DNA of 64,000 nucleotides from Salinigranum marinum. GTDB taxonomy: Archaea > Halobacteriota > Halobacteria > Halobacteriales > Haloferacaceae. The notes under the pieces are model-generated. The model worked only from the letters and a program-made list of their open reading frames with translations. It did no database searches and was not told the origin of the DNA. The DNA is taken from contig NZ_CP100462.1 in the NCBI RefSeq assembly GCF_024228675.1, positions 62,001 to 126,000 of the forward strand. Reading direction: 5' to 3'. Shown here piece by piece: positions 1 through 8,227 of this stretch. Position 1 is the stretch's first letter; every line of letters begins with the position of its first letter. The position numbers were made by a program, and so were the translations under genes.

Positions 1-1
1 C

Positions 2-655
2 CGCCTGCACGGCCGGGACGTCACGACGCTGTCGGACCGCGAACTCACGGACGCCCGCCGGACGGCCATCGGCTTCGTCTTCCAGGACTTCCACCTCGTG
101 CCGACGCTCACGGCCGCGGAGAACGTCGAACTCCCGACGCTGTTCGCCCACGATCCCGAGGGGATGGCCCGCGCACGCGACCTGCTCCGGCGGGTGGGAC
201 TCGGCGACCGCCTCGACCACCGACCCAAAGAGCTGAGCGGCGGCCAGCAACAGCGCGTCGCCATCGCCCGCGCGCTCGTCAACGAGCCCGCGGTCGTCCT
301 CGCGGACGAACCCACCGGCAACCTCGACCGGGAGACGGGTCGCGCCGTCCTCGAAGAGCTCCGGGAGATCTGCGACGAGGGCGTCGCCGTCGTCGGCGTG
401 ACGCACGACCCGCTCGTCACCGAGTACGCCGACCGGGTCGTCGAACTCGTCGACGGCCACCTCCGGGTGGTCGGCGAGGACGACGACTCCGTCGCCGGCA
501 CCGACGCCACGAACCTGGCGGGGGTCGTCGACCACGGGGGGATCGACACCGATGGGGGCGATGACCCACGCGATCCCACGCCCGAGCCGGGCGACGGACG
601 CCGCGAGGGGACTGACGCCGCGGACGACCGCGTCCAGCGGGGAGACGAACCGTGA
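2..655 (+). CDS. ABC transporter ATP-binding protein, MacB/LolD type (5' end cut by window)
   Basis: The frame is open from base 2, so the N-terminus with Walker A lies before the window; 217 residues are visible. They show the Q-loop (FQDFHL), the ABC signature (LSGGQQQR), Walker B followed by the D-loop (LADEPTGNLD) and the H-loop (GVTHD), all typical of the MacB/LolD/FtsE-like ATPases that power three-component export or lipoprotein-extraction systems. The last ~65 residues are a low-complexity Asp/Gly-rich tail that the core family lacks. Its TGA overlaps the GTG of the permease gene by 4 nt, so the two are almost certainly co-translated and form one transporter at the cytoplasmic membrane. 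The substrate cannot be told from sequence. Confidence 0.93.
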   Translation, partial: RLHGRDVTTLSDRELTDARRTAIGFVFQDFHLVPTLTAAENVELPTLFAHDPEGMARARDLLRRVGLGDRLDHRPKELSGGQQQRVAIARALVNEPAVVLADEPTGNLDRETGRAVLEELREICDEGVAVVGVTHDPLVTEYADRVVELVDGHLRVVGEDDDSVAGTDATNLAGVVDHGGIDTDGGDDPRDPTPEPGDGRREGTDAADDRVQRGDEP

Positions 656-1803
656 GCCGACTCGCGGCGTTCGAGCGGCGCGTCCCGGCCGTCCTGCTGG
701 CGCGACGGAACCTCGCACGGACCCGTCTCCGGTCGGGGCTCGCGGCGCTCGGCATCCTCATCGGCGTCTTCGCCGTCGCCACCCTGGGGATCTTCGGGAC
801 CGTCCTCGAACTGTCGGCGACGAACGAACTCGGCGGTATCGGCAACCAGGTGATCGTGAGCCCCAACGCCGACTCCGGGCTCGAGACGCTCACCTCGCGC
901 GACGTGCAGGCGGTCGAGCGCGTCGCGGAGGGCCGCGGGGAGGTGGTGCCGCTGAAGACCGACGGGACGGTCGTCCGGAGCGGCGGCGACAGCACGTTCG
1001 CCCAGCTGTACGGCCTCGGCCGGCCGCGGGCGCTGTTCGAGGCCGAGTCGGGAACCCTCCCCGAGACCCACCGCCAGGGGGCCATCGTCGGCCGCGAGGT
1101 CGCCGCGCGGCTCGACCTCCAGGTGGGGTCGGTGCTCGAGATTGAGTCCAACCGCTACCGGGTGATCGCCGTCCTCGCCGAGTCCGACAGCATCTCGCCG
1201 ATCCGTCCGGACAACGCCGTGGTGCTCCCCCCCGAAGTGTTCGTCCAGCCGTCGTTCGATCAGGTGGTCGTCCAGGCCGACTCGGGCGCTGACGCCCAGG
1301 CGATCGCGGCGGGGGTCGACGAGCGGCTGAACGCCCGCGAACGGCGCGTGTCGGTGTTCGAGCTGGGGAGCGTCCTCGAACGGATCAACGAGTTCTTCGC
1401 CCTGCTCAACGGCTTCCTGATCGGCCTCGCGGCCGTCTCGCTCGTCGTCGCCGGCGTGAGTATCTTCAACGTGATGTTGATGAGCGTGAACGAGCGCCGC
1501 GCGGAGATCGGCGTGCTCCGCGCCGTCGGTGTCCACCGCCGCGAGGTGCTCTCGATGCTCGTCGTCGAGGCCGGCCTCCTCGGCGTCGTCGGCGGCTTCC
1601 TCGGCGTCGTGTTGAGCGCGCTCGTCACCCTCGGGCTCTGGGCGTTCGTCGACCAGATCGCCCTCGACGTGATCCTCGTCCCGCGCAACGGCCTCACGCT
1701 CCTCGGTGCGTTCGCCTTCGGTGTCGTCGTGAGCCTGCTCTCGGGGGCGTACCCCGCGTGGAAGGCGGCGTCGGAACGGCCCGTCGACGCCCTCCGCTCG
1801 TGA
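652..1803 (+). CDS. ABC transporter permease, MacB/FtsX family
   Basis: A 383-residue membrane protein starting with GTG inside the stop of the ATPase gene. One transmembrane helix lies near residues 28-50, followed by a ~200-residue extracytoplasmic MacB_PCD-like domain and a C-terminal FtsX bundle of three helices (about 258-285, 305-330, 345-368) ending in the family's usual Tyr-Pro-Ala-Trp-Lys-Ala segment. Permeases of this family work as dimers with the adjacent ATPase and move substrates by mechanotransmission. In haloarchaea they are usually annotated as macrolide or lipoprotein exporters without experimental support, and the substrate here is unknown. Confidence 0.92.
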   Translation: MSRLAAFERRVPAVLLARRNLARTRLRSGLAALGILIGVFAVATLGIFGTVLELSATNELGGIGNQVIVSPNADSGLETLTSRDVQAVERVAEGRGEVVPLKTDGTVVRSGGDSTFAQLYGLGRPRALFEAESGTLPETHRQGAIVGREVAARLDLQVGSVLEIESNRYRVIAVLAESDSISPIRPDNAVVLPPEVFVQPSFDQVVVQADSGADAQAIAAGVDERLNARERRVSVFELGSVLERINEFFALLNGFLIGLAAVSLVVAGVSIFNVMLMSVNERRAEIGVLRAVGVHRREVLSMLVVEAGLLGVVGGFLGVVLSALVTLGLWAFVDQIALDVILVPRNGLTLLGAFAFGVVVSLLSGAYPAWKAASERPVDALRS

Positions 1804-1824
1804 GCCAGCGGGGGGTCGCCGGCC

Positions 1825-3483
1825 TCAGCTCCCGTCGCGCTCGGTCCCTGAGTCGTCGTTTTCGACGTCGACGCCGGTGAACTCGAACCGGGCTCCGCCA
1901 CCATCGCCGTCGCGGAGAGAGACGTTCCAGCCGTGGGCCTCGGCGACCTGTGCGACGATCGAGAGGCCGAAGCCGGTCCCGTCCTCGGCGGTCGAGTAGC
2001 CGCTCTCGAACACCTGCTCGCGCTCGCCGGCGGGGATCCCCGGACCGTCGTCCACGACGGCGAAACCGTCGGCGAGCGGTTCGACGCGTACCGTGACGCC
2101 GTCGCTCTCGTCCCCGTCCTCGCTTCCGTCCGTGGCGTCGGCCGACGGTCGACTGCTCGTGGAGCCGTGCTCCACGCTGTTCCGGAACAGGTTCGCGAAC
2201 AGCTGTCGGAGTCGGCTCTCGTCGGCCACCACCGTCCGGTCGGCGTCGACGACGAGCGTCGCGCCGTCCGTCTCGGTCGTCCGCCAGGCGCGGTCGGCGA
2301 CCGCCGACAGCGAGACCGGCTCAGGGTCGTCGATCGTCTCGCCCGCCCGGGCCAGCGACAGCAGGTCGTCGACCAGGCGGTCCATCCGGTCGATCGCGCG
2401 CTGGGCGCGCGCGAAGTGTTCCGCGTCGCCGGTCTCGGCGGCCAGTTCGAGCGACCCCTCGATCACGTTTATCGGGTTGCGGAGGTCGTGGGAGACGACC
2501 GCCGCGAACTGCTCCAACTGGGCGTTCTGCCGTCGGAGCCGATCGGTCGTCCGTCGGCGGGCGAGATCCACGCTCACCCACCGGCTCATGAGGTCGACGA
2601 GCGTCACCTCCCACTCCGAGAAGGGCTCCGCGCGAGGGGTGTCGTCGTAGAAACAGAACGTGCCGTACACCTCCCCGTCGACGGAGACTGGCGCGCCGAG
2701 GTAGCAGACGATCCCCCAGTCAGTGAAGCCCACACGGTCGGTGAGTTCGGGGGCGTCCCGGGCGACGTCCGCGAGCACCAGCGTCCGCTCGGCCGCGACC
2801 GCGCGCTCGCAGTTCGTGGCCGACAGCGACACGCTCTCGCCGGCCCGCACCGCGTCGTCGTCCGCCCGAACCACCTCGAAGACGTACTCCTCGCCGTCGA
2901 TCGACGAGAGCGTCCCGTAGCTCGTTCCGAGTACCCGTCGACCGACGTCGAGCAGCGCCTCGACCCGGTCGGTGAACGACAGCTCGCGGTCCGCCATGAT
3001 CTCGTACGTCTCGCGCAGCACCGCCTCGCGCTCGCCGACGTCGTGCAGCCGCGGCTCCGTGGTGGCCTCCCGACCGACGCAGACGACGAGGTCAGAGCCG
3101 TCCGTGTCGACGGTGCGGTCCGCCAGCCGGCCGACGCTGAGCTCGTACGGGAGCCGCTCGTCGTCGGCCGTCAGGAGCGTCACGGTCACCTCGACCGCCT
3201 CGCGCCCCGGTTCGCGGGCCGCGTCGAGCGCCTCACGAACCCGTTTTCGGTCACCCACCACGACCAGTTCCGGCAGCGTCGTCTCCGCCAGTACGTCGTC
3301 GTCGTAGCCGGTCACCCCACCGGCCGCGTCGTTCCACGCGACGAGCGTCGCTCGCCCGTCGACGGCGAAGACGGGGTCGTCGAGCACGTCGAACGCCGAG
3401 AGCAGTGAGCCCTGAGTCACGGTGCGTCGTCCCCCCGGTTTCCGGTCGCCGGAGTCGTCGCGAGGTAGCGTGTCCGCCGACAT
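1825..3483 (-). CDS. PAS-GAF sensor histidine kinase
   Basis: A soluble 552-residue kinase with no predicted membrane helices. In order it has an N-terminal PAS domain (about 25-130), a GAF domain (about 160-310, containing GAPVSVDGEVYGTFCFYDD, typical of haloarchaeal GAF modules), a HisKA dimerisation domain with the phospho-accepting His in VVSHDLRNP near residue 335, and a HATPase_c domain with N box (LFRNSVEHG), G1 box (DDGPGIP) and G2 box (GTGFGLS). I chose the ATG at 3483 over one 25 codons upstream because the extra residues are Arg-rich and unlike the family. No response regulator is adjacent, so it is an orphan; the signal is unknown. It converges on the ABC permease gene with 21 bp between stops. 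Confidence 0.92.
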   Translation of the reverse strand: MSADTLPRDDSGDRKPGGRRTVTQGSLLSAFDVLDDPVFAVDGRATLVAWNDAAGGVTGYDDDVLAETTLPELVVVGDRKRVREALDAAREPGREAVEVTVTLLTADDERLPYELSVGRLADRTVDTDGSDLVVCVGREATTEPRLHDVGEREAVLRETYEIMADRELSFTDRVEALLDVGRRVLGTSYGTLSSIDGEEYVFEVVRADDDAVRAGESVSLSATNCERAVAAERTLVLADVARDAPELTDRVGFTDWGIVCYLGAPVSVDGEVYGTFCFYDDTPRAEPFSEWEVTLVDLMSRWVSVDLARRRTTDRLRRQNAQLEQFAAVVSHDLRNPINVIEGSLELAAETGDAEHFARAQRAIDRMDRLVDDLLSLARAGETIDDPEPVSLSAVADRAWRTTETDGATLVVDADRTVVADESRLRQLFANLFRNSVEHGSTSSRPSADATDGSEDGDESDGVTVRVEPLADGFAVVDDGPGIPAGEREQVFESGYSTAEDGTGFGLSIVAQVAEAHGWNVSLRDGDGGGARFEFTGVDVENDDSGTERDGS

Positions 3484-3650
3484 AAGTCCGTGGACGACCC
3501 CCGCCGACTGTGAAGGCCCGCCACGGTGTCGTCCGACAGCTGTGCGTGTTCGACCCACGATTGCACCGAGCTACTTATGGGTTCGGTCCAGTTCTCGCCC
3601 GGGGAGAACAGTCGAACCATCCATCGTCGTTCCGGCCCACGTTCACGTGT

Positions 3651-4106
3651 ATGACACGTCCACGACTCGACTCCAGGCGTCGGTTCCTCCAAGTGGCGGG
3701 CGCGGCCGCGGTCGCCAGCGTCGCCGGCTGTGCGGGCGGTGGCGGCGGTGGCGGTGGTGGCGACGAGCCCGAAACCGAAGCCGCGACCGAAGCCGAACCC
3801 GAAACCGAGAGCGGTGACGGGGACGGTGGGCAGGCGACGGAGACGGAGGCCGGAGGGAGCGCCGGTTCGGTCCCCGACGAGTACGCCACGGCGACCGCCC
3901 AGGACGGCACCGAGCGCAACCCCGACAGCGTCGCGACGCAGGAGGCGGTGATGTACCAGTCCGAGCCGAAGGACGGCCAGCAGTGTTCGGGCTGTGCCTT
4001 CTACATCCCCGACAAGAACGGCGACGGCCTCGGCGCCTGTGCGGTCGTCGAGGGGACGATCGAGCCGCAGGCGTGGTGTTCGAGCTACGTCGCGTACGAG
4101 GGCTGA
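3651..4106 (+). CDS. Tat-exported high-potential iron-sulfur (HiPIP)-like protein
   Basis: 151 residues beginning with a twin-arginine signal (SRRRFLQ) and a hydrophobic stretch ending in a lipobox-like Ala-Gly-Cys, then a Gly run and an acidic Glu/Thr/Pro-rich linker to about residue 75. The C-terminal ~55 residues have the spacing of a HiPIP cluster domain: Cys-x2-Cys (CSGC), a third Cys in GACAVV and a fourth in AWCSS, with the aromatic and Asp-Lys-Asn-Gly segment usual for the family. HiPIPs carry a [4Fe-4S] cluster as electron carriers; here it should sit on the outer face, probably lipid-anchored. The ATG at 3651 is the first that puts the Tat motif at the N-terminus. It is divergent from the histidine kinase, with 167 bp between the two starts. 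Confidence 0.85.
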   Translation: MTRPRLDSRRRFLQVAGAAAVASVAGCAGGGGGGGGGDEPETEAATEAEPETESGDGDGGQATETEAGGSAGSVPDEYATATAQDGTERNPDSVATQEAVMYQSEPKDGQQCSGCAFYIPDKNGDGLGACAVVEGTIEPQAWCSSYVAYEG

Positions 4107-4159
4107 GCGCGGGCGGACAGCCGGGACAGCTTAGCGTCTCGGCGCCGTTTCGACACGTG

Positions 4160-5083
4160 ATGCACGAACGGCTCCCCGAGGAACGGGCGGGTGTGGCGGA
4201 CGTCGACCTCTCGGACCGAACGGTGTTCGTCACGGGTTCGACGAGCGGCATCGGCCGCGAGACGGCGCTGGCGCTCGGTCGACTGGGCGCGACCGTGCTC
4301 GTCCACGGCCGCGACCGCGAGAAGGGGCGAGCGACGGTCGACGCGCTGAGCGAGACGGGCGCGACTGCGAGCTTTTACGCCGCGGACTTCGCCGACCTCG
4401 ACGCCGTTCGCGAACTGGCGGCGCGGGTTCGCGCGGCGCACTCGGTCGACGTGCTCGTGAACAACGCGGGCGGATACTTCCCCCGGAGCGGCACCGTCGG
4501 CGGGCTCGACTACACGTTCGTCGTCAACCACTTCGCCCCGTTCGCGCTCACGCTGGGACTCCTCGACGACCTCGGCGGCGCGAGCCGGCGACACGGCACG
4601 CCGGGACGCGTCGTGACCGTCTCGTCGGAGGCACACCGCGGCGGCCGGATCGATCTTAACCGGCTCCGGGCGGGCGACTCGTTCGGCGGCTGGAGCGGTT
4701 ACAGCGCGTCGAAGCTCGCGAACGTGCTGTTCGCCTTCGAGCTCGCCCGGCGGGTCGACGACACGACCTCGAACTGCCTGCATCCGGGCGTCGTCCCCGG
4801 GAGCGGCTTCTTCCGAGCGGTGCCGTTCCCGCTCGAAGCGGCATCGGGACTGTTCGGCCTGGTTCCCGGCGTCGACACCGTCCGCGAGGCCGCCGCGACC
4901 TCGGTGTATCTCGCGGCCGCGCCCGAGGTGGCCGACACCACCGGGGCGTACTTCGACGACTGCGCCGAGCGTCGGGCCGCCCGGACGGCGTCCGATCGCG
5001 GGCTCGCGCGTCGGCTCTTCGAGTTCAGCGCCGAGGTGACCGGTGTTCCGGGCGATCGGGTCCCCACACTCCCGACCGACTGA
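4160..5083 (+). CDS. short-chain dehydrogenase/reductase (SDR), retinol-dehydrogenase-like
   Basis: A 307-residue Rossmann enzyme. It has the NAD(P)-binding motif TGSTSGIG near residue 28, NNAG after the fourth strand, the catalytic Ser in VTVSSEAH and the Tyr-x3-Lys pair in YSASK. The Arg in HGRDRE after beta-2 suggests NADP(H) preference. The arrangement resembles the RDH/WWOX-like branch of SDRs, with a variable C-terminal substrate lobe. The substrate is not predictable. ATG 4160 gives a normal-length N-terminus; the frame stays open upstream but through the HiPIP gene. The stop is 5 bp from the convergent HalOD1 gene. Confidence 0.9.
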   Translation: MHERLPEERAGVADVDLSDRTVFVTGSTSGIGRETALALGRLGATVLVHGRDREKGRATVDALSETGATASFYAADFADLDAVRELAARVRAAHSVDVLVNNAGGYFPRSGTVGGLDYTFVVNHFAPFALTLGLLDDLGGASRRHGTPGRVVTVSSEAHRGGRIDLNRLRAGDSFGGWSGYSASKLANVLFAFELARRVDDTTSNCLHPGVVPGSGFFRAVPFPLEAASGLFGLVPGVDTVREAAATSVYLAAAPEVADTTGAYFDDCAERRAARTASDRGLARRLFEFSAEVTGVPGDRVPTLPTD

Positions 5084-5088
5084 CCCGC

Positions 5089-5403
5089 TCAGCCGCCCGT
5101 CGACGGGTCGAAGTAGACGCTGATCGACGCCGGCGTGACGACGACGGTACACTCCTCGAACTGGAACGCGATCTTGAGCCCGTCGCGCCGACCGATGGGC
5201 CCGTTGAGGAGGTCGTCGAGCGCTTCGGGATCGACCTGCGCCGACAGCGGTTCGAGATCGAGCGGTTGCCGTTTGAGCGCCGTCGACACCGCGTGGACGA
5301 TCGCCATCGCGCTCGGTTCGTCGCCGTCGAGACGGACGGTGTGGACACCGCTGTCGGACGCGTCCTTGGCCGATGGTCGGTCGCCGTCGTCGTGTGAGTT
5401 CAT
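5089..5403 (-). CDS. HalOD1 output-domain protein
   Basis: A 104-residue acidic protein almost entirely made of a HalOD1 domain (about residues 22-100). The domain has an alpha-helical first half (IVHAVSTALKR), the Pro-Leu-Asp-Leu-Glu-Pro-Leu motif, and a beta-rich end (FQFEECTVVVTP). HalOD1 was defined as an output module of halobacterial signal-transduction proteins; its biochemistry is not established. I chose ATG 5403, which gives a short acidic N-terminal tail. A second HalOD1 protein on the same strand lies 185 bp upstream and shares the Pro-Leu-Asp-Leu-Glu-Pro-Leu core, so the two look like a duplication. Confidence 0.88.
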   Translation of the reverse strand: MNSHDDGDRPSAKDASDSGVHTVRLDGDEPSAMAIVHAVSTALKRQPLDLEPLSAQVDPEALDDLLNGPIGRRDGLKIAFQFEECTVVVTPASISVYFDPSTGG

Positions 5404-5588
5404 CGATCGGTATGCCCTGGTCCCTCCGACGCCGGCCCGCACCACGGGCGACCCTCGGGCCCCGTCGGCCGGGTTGATGCTACGACTGACACCAGCCACC
5501 GATATCAACTTACCCCCTCACGGTGACGGGAGCCGACGCCCGGGCGAGGATCGTTCGTGGGGGGGGCAAGCGGGCGGTCGGCGCGTCG

Positions 5589-5891
5589 TCAGTCGTCGGT
5601 GTCCGTGCGCGCGACGCGCACAGCGGCTGGGGTCGCCGCCACGGCACAGCCGGCGAACTCGAACGTGACGACGGGGGTGTCGCCGGACGCGTTCGCCCGG
5701 CCGACGAGCGCGTCGAGCGCCTCCGGATCAAGCCGGTCGAAGAGCGGTTCGAGGTCGAGCGGGGAACAGCCGAGGGACGTGGCAACCGCCGAGACGACCG
5801 TGTGGCTGCACGGGTCGGCCGGGTCACGGTCGTACAGACGGGTCTCACGGGGCAAGTCGGAGTCCGCCTCGGTCGGGTCAGCGCCGTCCAT
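5589..5891 (-). CDS. HalOD1 output-domain protein (paralogue of 5089-5403)
   Basis: 100 residues with the same domain plan as its neighbour: an acidic N-terminal tail, the helical HTVVSAVATSLG segment, SPLDLEPLFDRLDPEALDAL, and a beta-hairpin end (VVTFEFAGCAVAATP). It carries Cys in different places (CSHT, GCSP, GCAV). Both proteins are stand-alone output domains with no receiver or sensor fused, so they may act in trans on other signalling proteins or on transcription; that is inference. The 247-bp region upstream contains a TATA-like element near 6090. Confidence 0.87.
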   Translation of the reverse strand: MDGADPTEADSDLPRETRLYDRDPADPCSHTVVSAVATSLGCSPLDLEPLFDRLDPEALDALVGRANASGDTPVVTFEFAGCAVAATPAAVRVARTDTDD

Positions 5892-6089
5892 CCCGACCGC
5901 CCGTCCGAGTCGTTCGGTCCCCCCGCCCGGGTCCTCGGGTCGGCGGCGGACCCTCCCGTCCGGAGGGGTGTGCGAGGACGACCCGCCGGCTGGCGGGACA
6001 CGACACGTCGACGGCGACCCGGGTGACGCGTTCGGCTTGCATACGTGCTCCCGTCACTGGATGGGTGGAACCCTTCTAACCGCGACACC

Positions 6090-6099
6090 TCATATATCA
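6090..6099 (-). promoter_or_regulatory. TATA-like element upstream of the HalOD1 pair
   Basis: Read on the minus strand this is TTGATATATG, the only A/T-rich block between the HARP stop and the HalOD1 starts. It would place transcription initiation near 6065 and leave a leader of about 170 nt before ATG 5891. A 54-codon frame from ATG 6042 starts inside that leader and ends overlapping the HalOD1 start, but its second half is Arg-rich and not convincing as coding. Confidence 0.3.
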
Positions 6100-6138
6100 A
6101 GTGATACTGACCGTAGCGGCGCGACGAACGTTCTCTGG

Positions 6139-6804
6139 TCAGGCCCCGCCCGGCCCCTCGCCGGCCCGGAGATACTCCTCCAACAGCGTCGGGAACTCCC
6201 GCCCGCGGAGGTAGCGGAGGCCGAAGTCGTCGGCCCACGAGATGATGCCGGTGTCCTCGGTGACCACGCCCGCGTCGAGTTCCCGCGCGAGCAACAGCAG
6301 ATCGAAGTCCTCGCGGGAGTCGATGACGCCACGGCGCAGCGTGGTCCGGTACTCGTCGCGGAGGTCGGAGATGACCTGGTCGACCTCCGTCTTCCCCCCG
6401 GAGCCGTCGGCCGGCGCGTCCCGCGACTGCTCCGCCCGGCGGACGGCCTTCTCGGAGACGCGCAACCCCCGGTCGATCCGGTCTTCGAGTTCGTCGACGA
6501 ACCGGTAGACGAGTTCGGCGGGGACGATCAGTTCCAAGCGCGCGGGGCTCTTGCGGATGACCCAGGTGTTCAGCTTCGAGAAGACCTCCTCGCTCGCGCC
6601 GCGAGATTCGAGCATCACGGTCAGTTCGTCGGCGACCGACGGCGGCATGTAACAGGAGATGTTGTGGCGGAGTTTCGCGGTCGCGACGCTGTCGAGCAGT
6701 CGCGAGACGGCTTCGTCGACGCCCTCGTCCGCGCGACGGATCTCCTCGGTGAGGAACAGTGACGTGTCGAGGACGAACCGCTGCTTGAGCGGGCTCTCGG
6801 GCAT
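6139..6804 (-). CDS. HARP-type protein-only RNase P (UPF0278, 'RNA ligase partner' family)
   Basis: 221 residues with a PIN-like metallonuclease fold. The first acidic residue is in FVLDTS at the N-terminus, a helical insertion spans the middle (about 60-150), and the C-terminus has the conserved [21 protein letters not shown] and ISWADDFG segments that supply the remaining Asp/Glu metal ligands. Members are Homologs of Aquifex RNase P, which can cut pre-tRNA 5' leaders without RNA. Studies in Haloferax volcanii and Methanosarcina mazei found archaeal HARP not to be the main RNase P. I chose ATG 6804 rather than one 15 codons upstream because the family begins right before the FVLDTS strand. 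No RNA ligase gene is adjacent despite the older family name. Confidence 0.9.
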   Translation of the reverse strand: MPESPLKQRFVLDTSLFLTEEIRRADEGVDEAVSRLLDSVATAKLRHNISCYMPPSVADELTVMLESRGASEEVFSKLNTWVIRKSPARLELIVPAELVYRFVDELEDRIDRGLRVSEKAVRRAEQSRDAPADGSGGKTEVDQVISDLRDEYRTTLRRGVIDSREDFDLLLLARELDAGVVTEDTGIISWADDFGLRYLRGREFPTLLEEYLRAGEGPGGA

Positions 6805-6907
6805 ACCGCCGGTACGCACGCCGGCGTAAAGACCTTCGCGTCCGGACACCGGGAGCCACGGCCGCCGAGTTCCCCGGCCGGGAACCGCCGCGCCGCACAG
6901 CGACGGC

Positions 6908-7303
6908 TCAGTCGGAGGGGAGAGCCGTCGGGCTGCGGGCGTCGGCGATGACGGTTGCGAGGCGGTCGACCGGCGGCGACGTGAGCCACCGGTCGCCGAC
7001 CGATGGATGCCGCCAGTCCGTCACCGTCGCCGACCCGGCGTCGTACTCCAACAGCCCCGCGGCGGCCATCCGCGGGAGGTGTGAGTGGTGGAGCTGGGCG
7101 GTGAGGGTGTCGACGACCGACGCCGGCTGTTCGACCGGCCGCTCGTCGGGGCCAGGGACGACTGCGGCGGCGACGTCCGACGCAGTGGGATCGCACGCCG
7201 AGACCGCCCGCGCGAGGTCGACGACGGGGACCGGTGGCTCCTCGCTGTCGAGAAGCGCGATCAGGAGCCGACGGGGCGGGTGGTGCTCGATCGCGACGCC
7301 GTG
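6908..7303 (-). pseudogene. DUF7344 winged-helix regulator, probably N-terminally broken
   Basis: The minus-strand frame 7303-6908 is open for 131 codons and clearly codes for a DUF7344-type protein. It begins with HHPPRRLLIALLDSE, has a middle helix, then LHHSHLPRMAAAGLLEYD and a C-terminal [11 protein letters not shown]. Third positions are nearly all G or C. A TGA lies at 7304-7306 and no ATG, GTG or TTG occurs between it and the conserved core, so no normal start exists. Homologues usually have 10-30 residues before this point. A frameshift or loss of the start, or a sequencing error near 7300, would explain this. The 5' end also faces the divergent isomerase gene 62 bp away. Whether the protein is made is unknown. 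Confidence 0.6.
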
Positions 7304-7365
7304 TCAGGAACCGACGACTACGACACGACGGAACCTCTTTGCACACGGGGGACGGCCATCCGGCC

Positions 7366-8214
7366 ATGATAGACGAGACCATCGCGCGGATCCGCGAGAT
7401 GCGGACCCACAGTGAGTCCGCGGTGGCGGTGGACGCGACGCTGGCGCTGGAGGAGCTCCTCGATCGGGAGTACGTCGGCGTCGAGGAGTTCGAGCGCGAC
7501 CTCGAACGGAACGCGGGGGCGCTCCGTCGGTCGAACCTCTCGCACGCCCTGCTCCACACGGCGATGCAGGAGACGATCCGCGGCGTCGTCGGCGAGGCCG
7601 AGACGCTCGCCGAGGCGAAGGCCCAGCTCCGCGACACCATCGACCGCCTGGTCGACACGATCGAGCGCTCGAAACACGAGGCCGCGACCAACGGTGCCGA
7701 GCGGATCGCGGACGGCGAGACGATCCTCACCCACGAGAACTCGTCGACGGTGATGGAGACGCTCAGGCGGGCGCTCGACGACGGCAAGAAGCTGACGGTG
7801 TACGTCACCGAGACCCGGCCGCGATACATCGGGCGGCTCACCGTCCGCGAACTCGCCACGTGGGACGGCGTCGACGCCCACCTCGTCACCGACAGCGCGG
7901 CCGGCTACTTCATGCACGAGGCCGACCGCGTCCTCCTCGGGATGAACTGCCTCGTCGACGAGACCTACTACAACCGGATCGGGACCTTCCCGCTCTGTGC
8001 GGTCGCGTCGGTGCTCGACTGTCCCGTGACCGTCGTCGCCGCGAGCCGGAAGATCGTCGACGAGGGGTTCGTCTTCGAGAACGACATGCGCTCGCCGAGC
8101 GAGGTGCTGTCGGAACCGGCCGAGGGTTTCACCGTCGAGAACCCCGCGTACGACGCCACCCCCCTGGCGCTCGTCGACACCATCATCACCGAGTCCGGCT
8201 TCCTGTCGTTCTGA
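7366..8214 (+). CDS. ribose-1,5-bisphosphate isomerase / eIF2B-like
   Basis: 282 residues of the eIF2B alpha/beta/delta superfamily, with the helical N-terminal half and the Rossmann-like C-terminal half that ends in ITESGFL. The ETRP strand and the NEE/DETYYNRIGT region match archaeal ribose-1,5-bisphosphate isomerases, which convert ribose-1,5-bisphosphate to ribulose-1,5-bisphosphate for type III RuBisCO in nucleoside or AMP breakdown. Haloarchaea use this pentose bisphosphate route. No RuBisCO or kinase gene is in the window. A genuine translation factor subunit is the alternative, but archaeal single-copy proteins of this length are usually assigned to the isomerase. ATG 7366 is the first start that gives the normal N-terminus. 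Confidence 0.8.
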   Translation: MIDETIARIREMRTHSESAVAVDATLALEELLDREYVGVEEFERDLERNAGALRRSNLSHALLHTAMQETIRGVVGEAETLAEAKAQLRDTIDRLVDTIERSKHEAATNGAERIADGETILTHENSSTVMETLRRALDDGKKLTVYVTETRPRYIGRLTVRELATWDGVDAHLVTDSAAGYFMHEADRVLLGMNCLVDETYYNRIGTFPLCAVASVLDCPVTVVAASRKIVDEGFVFENDMRSPSEVLSEPAEGFTVENPAYDATPLALVDTIITESGFLSF

Positions 8215-8227
8215 CGCCCTCGACTCG

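Noticed and set aside
5878-6042. A 54-codon minus-strand frame upstream of the second HalOD1 gene
   Set aside because: The first 28 codons look fair, but the second half is Arg/Gly/Pro-rich and it overlaps the HalOD1 start without a coupling signal.
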